Counted from the first letter of the stretch, positions 1 through 10,251 are shown. The stretch is 15,650 nucleotides of DNA from Deltaproteobacteria bacterium RIFOXYA12_FULL_61_11 (GCA_001799195.1 MGSU01000060.1:1-15650), one strand, 5' to 3'. Notes: generated by a model not told the origin, from the sequence alone. Translations and numbers: made by a program.

Positions 1-167
1 TCACGACCCTCATCATCGCCCATCGCCTGGAGACCATCACCGACGTCGACCGCATCCTCGTCCTGGAGCGCGGCACCGTGGTCGAGGAAGGGGATTTTTC
101 CACCCTCTCCTCCCGACCGGGACCTTTCCGGCGCTATCTCGACACGCTCCCGAGGTCTTCCGGATGA
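1..167 (+). CDS. ABC transporter ATP-binding subunit, C-terminal end only
   Basis: The reading frame enters from the left edge (first whole codon at position 3) and stops with TGA at 165-167. About 54 residues are visible. They read as the end of an ABC exporter nucleotide-binding domain: a switch (H-loop) histidine in the segment LIIAHRLETI, followed by the usual DRILVLERGTVVEEGDF strand-turn-strand found after the H-loop. The stop overlaps the start of the next ABC gene by four bases (ATGA), so the two are translationally coupled and probably form a heterodimeric exporter. The Walker A, signature and Walker B motifs lie outside the window, so whether this half carries the catalytic Glu cannot be seen. 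The substrate is unknown. Confidence 0.88.
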   Translation, partial: TTLIIAHRLETITDVDRILVLERGTVVEEGDFSTLSSRPGPFRRYLDTLPRSSG

Positions 168-1843
168 GCCGCTGGACGCTCCATCCCGCCCTCCGCTGGA
201 GCTTCTCGCAGCTCGGTGGGCATCGACGGCAGGTTCTTCTCGTCCTCGCCGCCACCGTGGTCTTCACCGCCTGCTTCCTGGCGTACCCGTTACTGTTCAA
301 GTTCGCGATCGACGCGGCAGCGAGCGGCCTGTCCCCGGCAACGGTGCGCAACCAGTCGCTGCTCGTACTTTTGGCAGGTGCGGGAGCAGCGCTATCCTAC
401 ACCCTGCTCCAGTACGCCCGGGTCCTGCTCAAGGTTCAGCTCGCCCAGCGCTTGCGCTGTACCCTCTTCGAGCGCTTCCTCACTTCGTCGCTCTCGACCT
501 ACCTCCACCTGCCCAGCGGCGACCTCGTGGTCCGGCTCGGCGACGACCTGCACACCTACTCCTGGCTCCTCTCTTCCGGTCTCTTCCGCATCGTCCAGCA
601 ACTCGCCGCCCTCGCCCTGGGGATTCCCTTGATGCTCTGGCTCGATCCCCTGCTTTGCACGACCCTGCTCGTCCCCCTGGTCCTGATCGTGCTGATCTAC
701 CACGGCTGGGAACGCCGCTTCATGCGCCTCAGCCGGGAGATCCGGCTGACCAAGTCCGAACTGTCCGAACGTATCACCTCCTGCTTCGATGGTATCTGGC
801 TCATCAAGGCCTACCAGGCCGAGCAACCCCAGGGCGAGGTGTTCGAACAGGTCTTGGGTCGCAAACGGGACCTCGAGCTCGAGTTTATGCGGGCCACCCT
901 GTCGCTCCACACCATCTACTCGTTCATGGGAGAACTCGGCATGGTCGTCCTGCTCCTCGTCGGCGGTGCCGCGGTCTCCTCAGGCCGACTCACCCTGGGC
1001 GACTTCGTGGCCTTCACCAACTATCTCTGGTTGCTCGTCTGGCCCATGATGGAGGTGGTCGGCTTCCTGGCTCGCCTCAACGAAATGAAGAGTCAGGGGG
1101 AACGTCTCGGCGAGCTGGAACAGCAGGCCGACGCCCCCCTCGGACCGCGGAAGCCGGTGGCCCGTCCAGGCTCACCTCCGTTCCGCTCCGTTCGCGCCGA
1201 GGGCCTCCGCTTCCGCTATCCAGGCAGCGACCAGGAGGTGTTCCGCGAACTCGATTTCACCCTCACTGCCGGAGAACGGGTCCTGCTCACCGGCCCGGTG
1301 GGCAGCGGCAAGAGTACGCTCTTCTCGCTGCTGCTCGGCCTCTATCCAACCGAACGGCTGCTGCTCGACGACTCTCCCGTGCCGCACTGGGATCCGCACC
1401 TCCTCCGCCGGGGCTATCGCTACACCCCCCAGGAGCCACGGCTGTTCTCGGCCACCATCGAAGAGAACCTGGTGCTCGGCCGACCTCCTCTGGGGAAGGC
1501 CGAGCTGTGGGATTGCCTCACCCTGGCCTCCCTGGCCGACGAGATCGAGGCCCTGCCCTCGGGTCTTTCCACCATCCTCGGTCGCCGGGGAGTCACGCTG
1601 TCCGGAGGCCAGCGGCAACGCCTGGCCTTGGCCCGCGCTCTCTACGGTCTACACAACGCCTCCCGCACCTGGTTCCTGCTGGACAACATCTCGGCCAACC
1701 TCGACAACTACACCGAACGGCACCTCTTCGCCGCCCTGTTCGCCCGCTTCCCCGAAGCCACCTTCCTGATCGCGACCCACAAACCCGAGCTCGTCCCCGA
1801 GGTATCCCGGACCATCGACCTCGGGCCTCTCCCAAAACCCTGA
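164..1843 (+). CDS. ABC exporter half-transporter (membrane domain fused to ATPase), degenerate Walker B
   Basis: This 559-residue protein has an N-terminal transmembrane domain (about six hydrophobic segments, at roughly 23-45, 62-84, 142-180 and 250-305) and a C-terminal ABC ATPase. ATPase motifs are Walker A GPVGSGKST (377-385), Q-loop Gln423 in YTPQEPRLF, signature LSGGQ (479-483), Walker B WFLLDN (503-508) and H-loop His539 in IATHKPE. The residue after Walker B Asp507, normally the catalytic Glu, is Asn508, while the other motifs are intact. This is the pattern of the degenerate half of heterodimeric exporters (as in the TM287/288 or BmrCD type), with the upstream overlapping gene as the likely partner. 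The ATPase domain is compact: the strand between Walker A and the Q-loop is short, and the protein ends about 20 residues after the H-loop, lacking the usual tail. The start ATG overlaps the upstream stop. The substrate cannot be inferred. Confidence 0.9.
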   Translation: MSRWTLHPALRWSFSQLGGHRRQVLLVLAATVVFTACFLAYPLLFKFAIDAAASGLSPATVRNQSLLVLLAGAGAALSYTLLQYARVLLKVQLAQRLRCTLFERFLTSSLSTYLHLPSGDLVVRLGDDLHTYSWLLSSGLFRIVQQLAALALGIPLMLWLDPLLCTTLLVPLVLIVLIYHGWERRFMRLSREIRLTKSELSERITSCFDGIWLIKAYQAEQPQGEVFEQVLGRKRDLELEFMRATLSLHTIYSFMGELGMVVLLLVGGAAVSSGRLTLGDFVAFTNYLWLLVWPMMEVVGFLARLNEMKSQGERLGELEQQADAPLGPRKPVARPGSPPFRSVRAEGLRFRYPGSDQEVFRELDFTLTAGERVLLTGPVGSGKSTLFSLLLGLYPTERLLLDDSPVPHWDPHLLRRGYRYTPQEPRLFSATIEENLVLGRPPLGKAELWDCLTLASLADEIEALPSGLSTILGRRGVTLSGGQRQRLALARALYGLHNASRTWFLLDNISANLDNYTERHLFAALFARFPEATFLIATHKPELVPEVSRTIDLGPLPKP

Positions 1844-1903
1844 TCTTCTCTTGACTGGAAGTGGTTCTAGCCGGCGTGGAACGCTGGGCAGCGAGGCCTG
1901 CGC

Positions 1904-3277
1904 TTACTCCTCGCGGCGGATCGGCTTGTTCAAGGGGGTGAACAACCCGGCGGTGACCAGACGATCGCCGAGCTCTACCGCGCGCCTGGTGTGCGCGATG
2001 ACCCCCATGGAAACATGCTCCCAGACCTCGATAATGACCACGTGGCCCTTGACCAACATGGGCATGTCCTCGATCCGGGCCTTGAGATAACCATCGGCGG
2101 CATGGAGGATGTCGTAGCTGTCGCCCACCTTCATGCGCCGATCCTCGCCGCCCTTGAGATAGATGATCTCCCGCTCTCCGATCAGGGTGTGTTCGGTCTC
2201 GACGGCAATGCAGGTGGTTTCGTTGTAGTAGTCGGCTTGCCTCGCCCGCACCTTGCGGTAGGGATTGAAAAAAGCCATGACCGGATAACCGCGCTGCAGC
2301 TCCTCGAAGCCCTCGGTGATCCTGGCCGTGATCAGCCCTCCCCGCGTGTTGACGATCTGTATGGTCCCGTACAGGGCCACCAGGAACCCGAGATCGTTGA
2401 ACAGGAAGGCGTCGGGATCCTCAATGGGCCGCCGGATGGAATACACGGTGAAGATGTCGCCCGTGGAGATGACCGAAGGATCATAGAACTGGATGTAGAT
2501 CTGGTCGTTGGTGCTGAGGATGACGCCTTCTTTGGCCGCGTGGACGACCTCTCCGATCTGCAGCGGCTCCTCGGCTGAGAAGTAGCTCTTGATCTTGAGC
2601 TCGTAGGTCAAGTAGTCGTCACCGTCCTCGGGCCGTATCGGCAAGCCCTCGTACCGCTTGCGCGAGAACAGGGGTTCTGGTTGGACCTCGGCCTCCTGGC
2701 TGAAGCGGGCTTCCATGATCTCGGCATCGGCTTCCTTAGCGAAGATCTCCAGCATGGGCGGAGCATCGCCGTCCCCGGGATAGAACTTGACCAGGTTACC
2801 GGGGAAGATCAGGTGCGGATTGCGGATGTACTGGTTGAGCTGCCACAGCTTGGGCCAGTAGAAGGGATCTCCGAGGAATTGGATGCAGATGTCCCACATC
2901 GTATCCCCGGGTTTGATGATGTAGGTGACAGGCGGGGTTTTCGGCACGTCCTCGAGCAACCTCACTTCTTTCTCTTTGGTACGGGAGGGCTCAACGTCGA
3001 AGCTGTTGGGATCGTCGATGTCCATGCCGGGGGGGCCGCCCTCAGGCGCCTCTGCAGGAGCCTCCGGCTTGGCCGGTTCCCCGATCACCTCGGGTTCCTC
3101 GACGATCGTGGGGGTATCGGTGGTGCCGATGGTCCGGGGCAGGTCTTCCTCGATGACCTCGAGCGGTTCCTCGTCCTGGGCAGACCCAGAGGTGGCCAGG
3201 ACAATCCCGGTCAGGACGGAAAGGACGACCTGGAACCTTCCCCGCGACCCGATCGGGTATGCACTGGAGCGGGCCAT
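1904..3277 (-). CDS. Exported LysM-domain protein
   Basis: The protein has 457 residues. The N-terminus has a positively charged start, a hydrophobic core (about 16-29) and a likely signal peptidase site near TSGSAQ/DEE. An acidic, proline-rich linker follows (about 35-115), then one LysM domain at about 118-167 (YIIKPGDTMWDICIQFLGDP at its start, ending near NLVKFYPGDG). The remaining ~290 residues look beta-rich and belong to no family I can name. LysM domains bind peptidoglycan, so a periplasmic or wall-associated role is likely. The frame stays open upstream to 3517, but that part overlaps the preceding gene; ATG at 3277 is preferred because it lies 2 nt after the upstream stop, has an AAGGGG ribosome site about 8 nt upstream, and gives a clean signal peptide. 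It is the last gene of the prkA operon. No clear terminator follows before the convergent ABC gene. Confidence 0.87.
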   Translation of the reverse strand: MARSSAYPIGSRGRFQVVLSVLTGIVLATSGSAQDEEPLEVIEEDLPRTIGTTDTPTIVEEPEVIGEPAKPEAPAEAPEGGPPGMDIDDPNSFDVEPSRTKEKEVRLLEDVPKTPPVTYIIKPGDTMWDICIQFLGDPFYWPKLWQLNQYIRNPHLIFPGNLVKFYPGDGDAPPMLEIFAKEADAEIMEARFSQEAEVQPEPLFSRKRYEGLPIRPEDGDDYLTYELKIKSYFSAEEPLQIGEVVHAAKEGVILSTNDQIYIQFYDPSVISTGDIFTVYSIRRPIEDPDAFLFNDLGFLVALYGTIQIVNTRGGLITARITEGFEELQRGYPVMAFFNPYRKVRARQADYYNETTCIAVETEHTLIGEREIIYLKGGEDRRMKVGDSYDILHAADGYLKARIEDMPMLVKGHVVIIEVWEHVSMGVIAHTRRAVELGDRLVTAGLFTPLNKPIRREE

Positions 3278-3279
3278 GC

Positions 3280-4002
3280 TCAATTCCCCTTCAAAGTGTT
3301 CAGGCGTTCCCTGGCCTTCCCCGCGGCGACGCTGGTGGGATACTCGGCCAGGAGCCGGCGGAGCAGTTTCTCGGCCAAGGACGTATTCTCGAGGTGGAGC
3401 TGGCAGAAGGCCGTTTTGAGCAGGGCGTCGGGAGCCTTCTGACCGTTCTTGTATTTCTCCACGACCTTGTTGAACTGATGGATGGCAAGGAGGTATTCCT
3501 TCTTGTCGTAGTAACACTCTCCGGTCCAGTAGAGGGCGTTGGACACGAACTCGTGGTCGGGAAACGCCCGCACGAAGGCATCGAAGGACACGATGGCCAG
3601 ATCGTACCGTCCGGCCTCGTAATCGGCCATGGCCTTTGCGTACTGCTCCTGCGGCAGCGAGGATGAGAGGTCCACGGTACGCGGAACATGTTCTTCCGGA
3701 ACCGGCTGTACCTCGGGAGCGGGTACCGGCGCGGGGGGCCGACGCTCGGGCCGAGGCTCCTCGGCCTTCGGCACGCTCGTCCGCCCGACCTGTCCGCGCT
3801 CGATCAGGGTTCGCAAGACATTGATCCTGTTATTGAGATCCTCGATCTGGGTGTTGGTTTCGACCACCTTGCGCCGCAATTCGAGCACCTCGCCGCGCAG
3901 GTCCTCGATCGAGGTCCTCGTCTCTTTCCCCCCGGAACAGCCTGCCATGATCACGAGAAGGCCGCCGAGCAGCGCGCCGCGGCCCGCGCCGAACCCGTTC
4001 AT
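3280..4002 (-). CDS. CpoB/YbgF-like lipoprotein: coiled coil plus TPR repeats
   Basis: The protein has 240 residues. The N-terminus carries a hydrophobic segment ending in a lipobox (IMAG-Cys22), so it is probably a lipoprotein; classical CpoB is a soluble periplasmic protein. Residues about 28-72 form a heptad-rich coiled coil ([20 protein letters not shown] and onward), followed by a Pro-rich linker (79-108) and three TPR-type repeats at about 118-151, 155-188 and 192-225. This is the architecture of the Tol-Pal partner YbgF/CpoB, which coordinates outer-membrane constriction with peptidoglycan synthesis in E. coli. No tol or pal genes are in view, so the CpoB role is by architecture only; it could be another TPR lipoprotein. 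Its ATG overlaps the spoVR stop (ATGA, 3999-4002), and the LysM gene starts 2 nt after its stop. Confidence 0.86.
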   Translation of the reverse strand: MNGFGAGRGALLGGLLVIMAGCSGGKETRTSIEDLRGEVLELRRKVVETNTQIEDLNNRINVLRTLIERGQVGRTSVPKAEEPRPERRPPAPVPAPEVQPVPEEHVPRTVDLSSSLPQEQYAKAMADYEAGRYDLAIVSFDAFVRAFPDHEFVSNALYWTGECYYDKKEYLLAIHQFNKVVEKYKNGQKAPDALLKTAFCQLHLENTSLAEKLLRRLLAEYPTSVAAGKARERLNTLKGN

Positions 4003-5486
4003 GTGAGATTGCGCTCCTTGTACTCGTTGCCATCGAAGGAGAGGTGGACCTTCTTCTTGTTCACCACGGTGAACAGGTTGACTGGACGATGCCAGATCTT
4101 GTGCAGGTTGCGCAGCGTCTCCTTGGCATAGTTCCCCTGGAGATCGATGCCTTCATGGCGGTGCTGGAGCATGAGCTCGGAACGGTTCTGGAAGTTGGCA
4201 TCCTCGACCTGGATGAAGGGCTGGCCGAAGTTGGTCAGACTGAAGAGCAGGGTCTGCTTGACCTTCTGAAACTCCCGCGTGTTGATCTCGTACCGGTTCG
4301 TGCGTTTGTTGAACTGGTAGGCGAACATCTTCGAACGCCGGCAGAAGTCCTCGGTGAGGAAGGTATCGATGAAGGTGACGTCGTTGTGGAGCTTGCGTAC
4401 CTCGAAGATCTTCTCGGTGCCCAAACCGAGCTTCTTGTCCCAACGGTCCCGTTGGCCGTAGTCCTCACAAGCCTCCCATTCCGGCCCGAACTGCCCGCGG
4501 TCCCAGCGCTCCTTGATGTCCCGGAAGAGTTCGATCCCGACTTTATAGGGGTTGATCGAACCGGGCCGCATGGCCAGGGTTCCGGAATGATGGTCGGCAA
4601 AATCGATGACCTCGGCCGCGCTGAGCGCCTTCTCGGTCATGATTCTGCTGTGCCAGTAAGAAGCCCAGCCCTCGTTCATGATCTTCGTCATGCCCTGCGG
4701 GGCAAAGTAGTAGGCCTCTTCACGGATGATCGCCATCACGTCGCGCTGCCAGCTCTCGAGGGAGGCGTGTTCCATGAGGAAGCCCAGGACGTCGCGTTCC
4801 GGTTCGGGTGGGAACTTGCGGGCCTGTTCGCGCTCCTTCTTGAGTTGGACCTCCTGCTGTTCCAGGTAGTCGCGCGGATTGATGTAGGAATCCATATAGT
4901 CCTTGGAGAGGAGCTTGCGGATCTTGGCCTCGATCTTGGCGCTGCCGTCGGGTTCCTCGGGGATGCGTTCCTCCTTACGCTTGACGAAGGGGGCGTGGTA
5001 GTCGATCAGATTGTCCAGGGACAGGCAGATGTCGATGAAACCCTCGACCTCGTCGACGCCGAACCGCTCCATGTAGCGACGGATCCGGGTGCCGTGGTTG
5101 GCCATGTCGTCCATCATCTTGCGGTTGGTCTTGCTGAAGTAGTAATTGTTCTTGAAGAAGTCGCAATGAGCGTAGACGTGGGCGATGACGGTCTTCTGGT
5201 CCACGTTGGCGTTGCACTCGAGGAGGTAGGCGTAACAGGGATCGTTGTTGATGACCATTTCGTAGATCTTGGAGAGGCCGTAGGTATAGCTCTTCTCCAT
5301 GCGCTCGTATTCCATGCCGAAGGACCAGTGCGGGTAACGGGTCGGGAAGCCGCCATAGGCCGCGATCTGGTTGATCTGGTCGTACTCGAGGATCTCGAAG
5401 ATGGTCTCGAAGAAGTCGAGGCCGTAGGCTTTGGCATAGCCCATGATCTCGTGGCGCGTCTCCTCGAGGTGCGGGGGCAGGCTCAT
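3999..5486 (-). CDS. spoVR: SpoVR family protein (YcgB-like)
   Basis: This 495-residue protein is close to the full family length and has typical SpoVR landmarks: an N-terminal block with [20 protein letters not shown] (45 onward), an H-x3-H pair in [17 protein letters not shown] (His103, His107), the segment [10 protein letters not shown] (270-279), and a C-terminal block with [18 protein letters not shown]. SpoVR was first described as needed for the spore cortex in Bacillus subtilis; the E. coli homologue YcgB belongs to the RpoS stress regulon. The biochemical activity is not established. The start ATG at 5486 has AGGAG 6 nt upstream. It lies 18 nt after yhbH and overlaps the CpoB-like gene by 4 nt. 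The family-defining triad with prkA and yhbH is intact here. Confidence 0.96.
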   Translation of the reverse strand: MSLPPHLEETRHEIMGYAKAYGLDFFETIFEILEYDQINQIAAYGGFPTRYPHWSFGMEYERMEKSYTYGLSKIYEMVINNDPCYAYLLECNANVDQKTVIAHVYAHCDFFKNNYYFSKTNRKMMDDMANHGTRIRRYMERFGVDEVEGFIDICLSLDNLIDYHAPFVKRKEERIPEEPDGSAKIEAKIRKLLSKDYMDSYINPRDYLEQQEVQLKKEREQARKFPPEPERDVLGFLMEHASLESWQRDVMAIIREEAYYFAPQGMTKIMNEGWASYWHSRIMTEKALSAAEVIDFADHHSGTLAMRPGSINPYKVGIELFRDIKERWDRGQFGPEWEACEDYGQRDRWDKKLGLGTEKIFEVRKLHNDVTFIDTFLTEDFCRRSKMFAYQFNKRTNRYEINTREFQKVKQTLLFSLTNFGQPFIQVEDANFQNRSELMLQHRHEGIDLQGNYAKETLRNLHKIWHRPVNLFTVVNKKKVHLSFDGNEYKERNLT

Positions 5487-5504
5487 GGTTGCTCCTGAAG
5501 TCGG

Positions 5505-6611
5505 TTACTTACCTTTACCGAGGAAGTCTTTGATCGAGCGGTAGATCGCCTCGCGATTCTCGATGCGCGAGGTGATCAGCTTTTCCTCCCCGGTGAGCTT
5601 GCCGTCGAGATCCTTGATGAACTGCCCGCTGCCGTATTGGCTCTCGACCTGGCCGTAGCAGAACACGTTGACGATGGGGAAGAACTTGTCCTTGATCAGG
5701 TCGATGCACAGGTTGGTGTCGTCGCCAGACCAGTTGTCGCCGTCGGAGAAATGGAAGGGGTAGATGTTCCATTCGTCGGGCGGGTAGTCCTTCTCGATGA
5801 GCTGCAGACAGAGCTTGTAGGCGGAAGAGATGATGGTGCCGCCGCTCTCGCGGGTGCGGAAGAAGGTCTCGCGATCGACCTCCCTGGCCGTGGCGTCGTG
5901 GATGATGAAACGGGTCTGGATATCTTTGTACTGGTACTGCAACCAGGTGTCGATCCAGAAGGACTCGATGCGCACGATCTCCTTCTGCTCCTCGCCCATG
6001 GACCCGGACACGTCCATCATGTAGATGACGACCGCGTTGTTCTCCGGCTCCTCGGTGATCTTCCAGGAGCGGTAGTGCTTGTCCTCTTTCACCGGCACGA
6101 CCATGGGATCGCGAGGATCGTAGGCTCCGGAGACGATCATACGTTTGAGGGCGTGCTTGTACGTGCGCTTGAAATGGCGCAGACTCTCCGGCCCCGTGGT
6201 GCGGATGCCGGTGTAACGGTCCTTCAGGTTCTTGATGACCGCCTTGCCCTTGGGTTGAATGTCCGGCAGCTCCAGCTCCTCGCCGAGGATCTGGGCCAGC
6301 TCCTCCAGGGTCACGTCGACCTCGAGAGCGTGCTCGCCGGGTAGGTTGCCGGCCTCGGCCTGGCCTTCGGCCTCTTCGTCGCCGCCGAGAGGGTCGCCCG
6401 GCTCGCCGTCGCCCTGACCAACTCCGGGCTGTTCGCGCGGGCCGAACTTGAACCGCGGAATCTCGATGTAGGGCAAGGGGATGGTCACCATCTTCTTGCC
6501 CTGTCGGCCGATCAGCTCGCCGGTCGACATGTATTTCTTGAGCTCACGCTTGATCCGGCCCTTGACGATACGCCGGAAGCGCTGGTGATCGGCGTCGATC
6601 TTCTTGGCCAC
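5505..6611 (-). CDS. yhbH: YhbH/YeaH family (DUF444) VWA-domain protein
   Basis: This 368-residue protein starts with a basic helix-rich region ([20 protein letters not shown]), then has an acidic, glycine-rich low-complexity insert (about 58-92), then a von Willebrand A-type domain. The MIDAS metal site is visible as DVSGS (Asp200, Ser202, Ser204), with supporting Thr259 in SGGTIISS and Asp290 in FSDGDNW. The family (YhbH in Bacillus, YeaH in E. coli) almost always travels with PrkA and is thought to act as its partner, in the manner of other AAA+/VWA pairs; this is inference. The start codon is GTG (6609-6611), chosen because GAGGAGG lies 6 nt upstream and the N-terminus matches the family. 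It lies 30 nt after prkA. Known homologues respond to starvation or sporulation. Confidence 0.95.
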   Translation of the reverse strand: MAKKIDADHQRFRRIVKGRIKRELKKYMSTGELIGRQGKKMVTIPLPYIEIPRFKFGPREQPGVGQGDGEPGDPLGGDEEAEGQAEAGNLPGEHALEVDVTLEELAQILGEELELPDIQPKGKAVIKNLKDRYTGIRTTGPESLRHFKRTYKHALKRMIVSGAYDPRDPMVVPVKEDKHYRSWKITEEPENNAVVIYMMDVSGSMGEEQKEIVRIESFWIDTWLQYQYKDIQTRFIIHDATAREVDRETFFRTRESGGTIISSAYKLCLQLIEKDYPPDEWNIYPFHFSDGDNWSGDDTNLCIDLIKDKFFPIVNVFCYGQVESQYGSGQFIKDLDGKLTGEEKLITSRIENREAIYRSIKDFLGKGK

Positions 6612-6641
6612 GCTGCCTCCTCACTCCCGCTCGCGGGAACC

Positions 6642-8711
<2,070 letters not shown>

Positions 8712-8748
8712 CCTCGCCCCACCTGGTTGAGCCCCACGACAAGGGGGC

Positions 8749-8778
8749 ATTCTAGGCTGAGGGCGGAAGGATCGTCAA
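8749..8778 (-). promoter_or_regulatory. sigma-70-type promoter of the prkA operon
   Basis: On the minus strand TTGACG (8778-8773) and TAGAAT (8754-8749) are separated by 18 nt, each matching the consensus at 5 of 6 positions. The predicted transcription start near 8742 gives a leader of about 31 nt before the prkA ATG at 8711. The tonB-like promoter upstream of 11939 carries the same TTGACGATC -35 block. Found by eye; not tested. Confidence 0.65.
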
Positions 8779-8802
8779 GGAATGGCAAGGAGGAACCGCG
8801 CT

Positions 8803-8826
8803 TTTTCGTAAGGTTTCAAACGAAAA
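8803..8826. promoter_or_regulatory. Inverted repeat upstream of the prkA promoter (candidate activator or repressor site)
   Basis: Perfect 7-bp arms TTTTCGT (8803-8809) and ACGAAAA (8820-8826) are separated by 10 nt. The site is A/T-rich in a GC-rich neighbourhood and sits about 61-84 nt upstream of the predicted prkA transcription start, a typical activator position. No regulator can be named. Confidence 0.4.
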
Positions 8827-8993
8827 TGGCTATGAACAATGATCAGTTCAGCCTTGGGTGGTTCGAGGGGTCCTGTCACCTCTCACCCCCACCATGCTCA
8901 TGCTTGCGCGTGGTGGGCCCCCCCGTCGGCGCCACCCCAACGAGGTACAAGTCAAGCCAGGGCCATCCACCCAAGGGTGGAACGATTCCTGAC

Positions 8994-9023
8994 ATATTAG
9001 TGGAGGGTTACGCTTTTATTCAA
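8994..9023 (-). promoter_or_regulatory. Possible second, weak promoter directed at prkA
   Basis: On the minus strand TTGAAT (9023-9018) and TAATAT (8999-8994) are separated by 18 nt; each matches the consensus at 4 of 6 positions. It is the most A/T-rich patch of the region and lies just downstream of the repeat element. Use would give a leader of about 270 nt for prkA, or a small RNA. Weak evidence. Confidence 0.25.
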
Positions 9024-9200
9024 CCGCGGACGGTAGGCGATCAGCCGCGCGGGAAGCGCGGCTCAGCGCCTGCCGGGCGCAAGGAGACGCGAGTCGAGCC
9101 GAGCGGAGGCGTACTCAGGGGTACGTCGAGCACGGCGAGGCCGCGTCGACGCCGCGGACGGTGGGCGATCAGCCGCGCGGGGTTGGCGATCAGCCGCGCG
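9024..9200. repeat. GC-rich repeat element with three copies of a 16-mer
   Basis: The 16-mer GGCGATCAGCCGCGCG occurs at 9036-9051, 9164-9179 and 9185-9200. The first two copies belong to a longer 30-nt direct repeat (9024-9053 and 9152-9181, one mismatch, offset 128 nt). The third follows 21 nt after the second and abuts the atpE stop codon at 9201. Inside lie a perfect hairpin AGCCGCGC/GCGCGGCT (9043-9050 and 9056-9063, 5-nt loop), a small CGTAC/GTACG hairpin near 9108-9123, and the palindrome GCGTCGACGC (9143-9152). It has no coding signature. It looks like a REP-type dispersed intergenic element; no other copy is in this window, and I cannot assign it to a named family. Confidence 0.7.
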
Positions 9201-9497
9201 TCAGAACTTACCGGAGAGGATAAAGGAAATGACCAGCGCGTAGATCACCAGGGACTCGATGAGGGCCAGACCGATGATCATAGGCATGAAGATCTTGTCC
9301 GAGGCGCCGGGGTTGCGCGCGATGCCCTCGAGGGCCGCGGTGACCGCCCGGCCTTGGCCGAGCGCGCCGCCGAACGCGGCGATGGCGATGGAGATCGCGG
9401 CGGCCATGGCATACCACTTGGAAGCATCCGCATCGGCTTCAGAAGCAAAGGCAAGACCACAACTCAGCATCAGGGCGACGGAAACCAACTTTTTCAT
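9201..9497 (-). CDS. atpE: ATP synthase F0 subunit c
   Basis: This 98-residue protein forms the rotor ring of F-type ATP synthase. Helix 1 and the polar loop contain GGALGQGRAV and EGIARNP; helix 2 carries the ion-carrying carboxylate Glu81 in LIESLVIYALV. Gln48, Glu81, Ser82 and Tyr86 align without gaps to Na+-site ligands Gln32, Glu65, Ser66 and Tyr70 of the Ilyobacter ring, but the Thr67 position is Leu, so ion choice is open. The N-terminus has about 18 extra residues that look like a cleavable signal peptide (MKKLVSVALMLSCGLAFA, then SEAD), leaving a mature chain near 80 residues. ATG 9497 has a strong AAAGGAG site. The 49-nt gap to atpB includes a small TTAGG/CCTAA hairpin (9517-9533) and may tune its high expression. 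Confidence 0.96.
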   Translation of the reverse strand: MKKLVSVALMLSCGLAFASEADADASKWYAMAAAISIAIAAFGGALGQGRAVTAALEGIARNPGASDKIFMPMIIGLALIESLVIYALVISFILSGKF

Positions 9498-9546
9498 CGT
9501 ATCACTCCTTTGGTAATTAGGGGTTACTCCTAAGTGCTGCTCGTAC

Positions 9547-10251
9547 TCAATGATCGTGGGCCACGGCCATGCTCAGATATACGATCGAGAGCATGGTGAA
9601 GATGAAGGCCTGCAGGAAGGCTACCCAGATCCCAAAACCCAGGAAAATGACCGGGACGAGGATCGGGACGAGATCGGAGAACTGGGCCAAGACGGCGTGA
9701 TCGCCGTTGATGTTCCCCCACAGGCGCAGGGTCAGGGACATGGGCCGCACACAGTGGCTGATCACCTCGATGATCACCATCATCGGGGCGAGATAGATCA
9801 CCGGGCCCATGAAATGCTTGACGTACCCGGCGCCGTGAGCCCGGAAACCGAAATAATGGGTGGCGACGAAGATGACCAGCGCACAGGCGGCATTGTTGTG
9901 GAGGTTGCTGGTCGGCGGCAGGAAACCCGGGATGACACCGAGCAGGTTGCTGACGAAGATATAGATGAAGGACGTCGCGATCAGGGGGATGAATTTGTCG
10001 GCGTCATGTCCGGCCAATCCCTTGACGAGACCGTAGAGCTTGTCGATCCCAAAATCATACACGGTCAGGAAGGAGAGCTTCGCCTCGGGCAAGATGTTCC
10101 CTTGGGCCTTGGCCTGCCTGGCAGCAAGCCGCTGCACGGCGATGACCGAGGAGATGAGGATGAACAGCATGACGAAGATGGCGGCGGCAAGTTGTCCGGG
10201 CAGATCCTGAAGGTAAGGAATGCTGCCGAACCAGGTGAACCCGTGCTCCAT
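9547..10251 (-). CDS. atpB: ATP synthase F0 subunit a
   Basis: This 234-residue membrane protein is the stator half-channel subunit that works against the c-ring. It has about five or six transmembrane segments (for example 20-40, 88-108, 121-133, 149-165, 192-228). The essential arginine is Arg176 in MSLTLRLWGN, matching Arg210 of E. coli subunit a, with Asn180 nearby and the family segment FLQAFIFTMLSIVYLSMAV at the end. The usual GNMYAGE or GNIMGHE stretch reads GNINGDH. ATG at 10251 lies 3 nt after the atpI-like stop, so the genes are coupled. Subunit b, delta and F1 genes are not in view; a split atp locus is common in deltaproteobacteria. Confidence 0.96.
   Translation of the reverse strand: MEHGFTWFGSIPYLQDLPGQLAAAIFVMLFILISSVIAVQRLAARQAKAQGNILPEAKLSFLTVYDFGIDKLYGLVKGLAGHDADKFIPLIATSFIYIFVSNLLGVIPGFLPPTSNLHNNAACALVIFVATHYFGFRAHGAGYVKHFMGPVIYLAPMMVIIEVISHCVRPMSLTLRLWGNINGDHAVLAQFSDLVPILVPVIFLGFGIWVAFLQAFIFTMLSIVYLSMAVAHDH

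Larger units (their letters stand above)
8779..9200. other. Gene-free region between prkA promoter and atpE stop
   Basis: No convincing coding sequence is present on either strand. Apart from the operator-like repeat at 8803-8826 it holds further inverted repeats: CCCACCA/TGGTGGG at 8888-8894 and 8911-8917 (16-nt loop), and CCACCC/GGGTGG at 8967-8972 and 8975-8980. The part from 9024 to 9200 is a GC-rich repeat element. I see no classic stem-plus-T-run terminator for the atp operon here; the hairpins of the repeat element may fill that role. Confidence 0.6.

Noticed and set aside
655-1854. 399-codon plus-strand frame within the ABC transporter
   Set aside because: Overlaps a complete ABC transporter frame that has all its motifs; composition is Arg/Pro/Gly-rich out-of-frame translation.
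1844-1903. Shared terminator between the convergent ABC and LysM genes
   Set aside because: Only 4-bp stems and no T-run on either strand.
3278-3517. N-terminal extension of the LysM protein to ATG 3517
   Set aside because: It would overlap the CpoB-like gene by 238 nt and bury the signal peptide; ATG 3277 has better start evidence.
4044-5498. 484-codon plus-strand frame antisense to spoVR
   Set aside because: Shadow of spoVR with no signal, ribosome site or recognisable domain.
8712-8750. prkA start at ATG 8750
   Set aside because: That ATG lies in the predicted -10 box and lacks a ribosome site; the family N-terminus begins at 8711.
9036-9200. CRISPR array
   Set aside because: Only three copies of a 16-mer with spacings of 128 and 21 nt, no regular spacers and no cas genes.
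9459-9497. Lipobox at Cys13 of AtpE (MLSC)
   Set aside because: The hydrophobic stretch before Cys13 is short and the -2 residue (Leu) is atypical; a signal peptidase I site near AFA/SEAD or an uncleaved helix is more likely.
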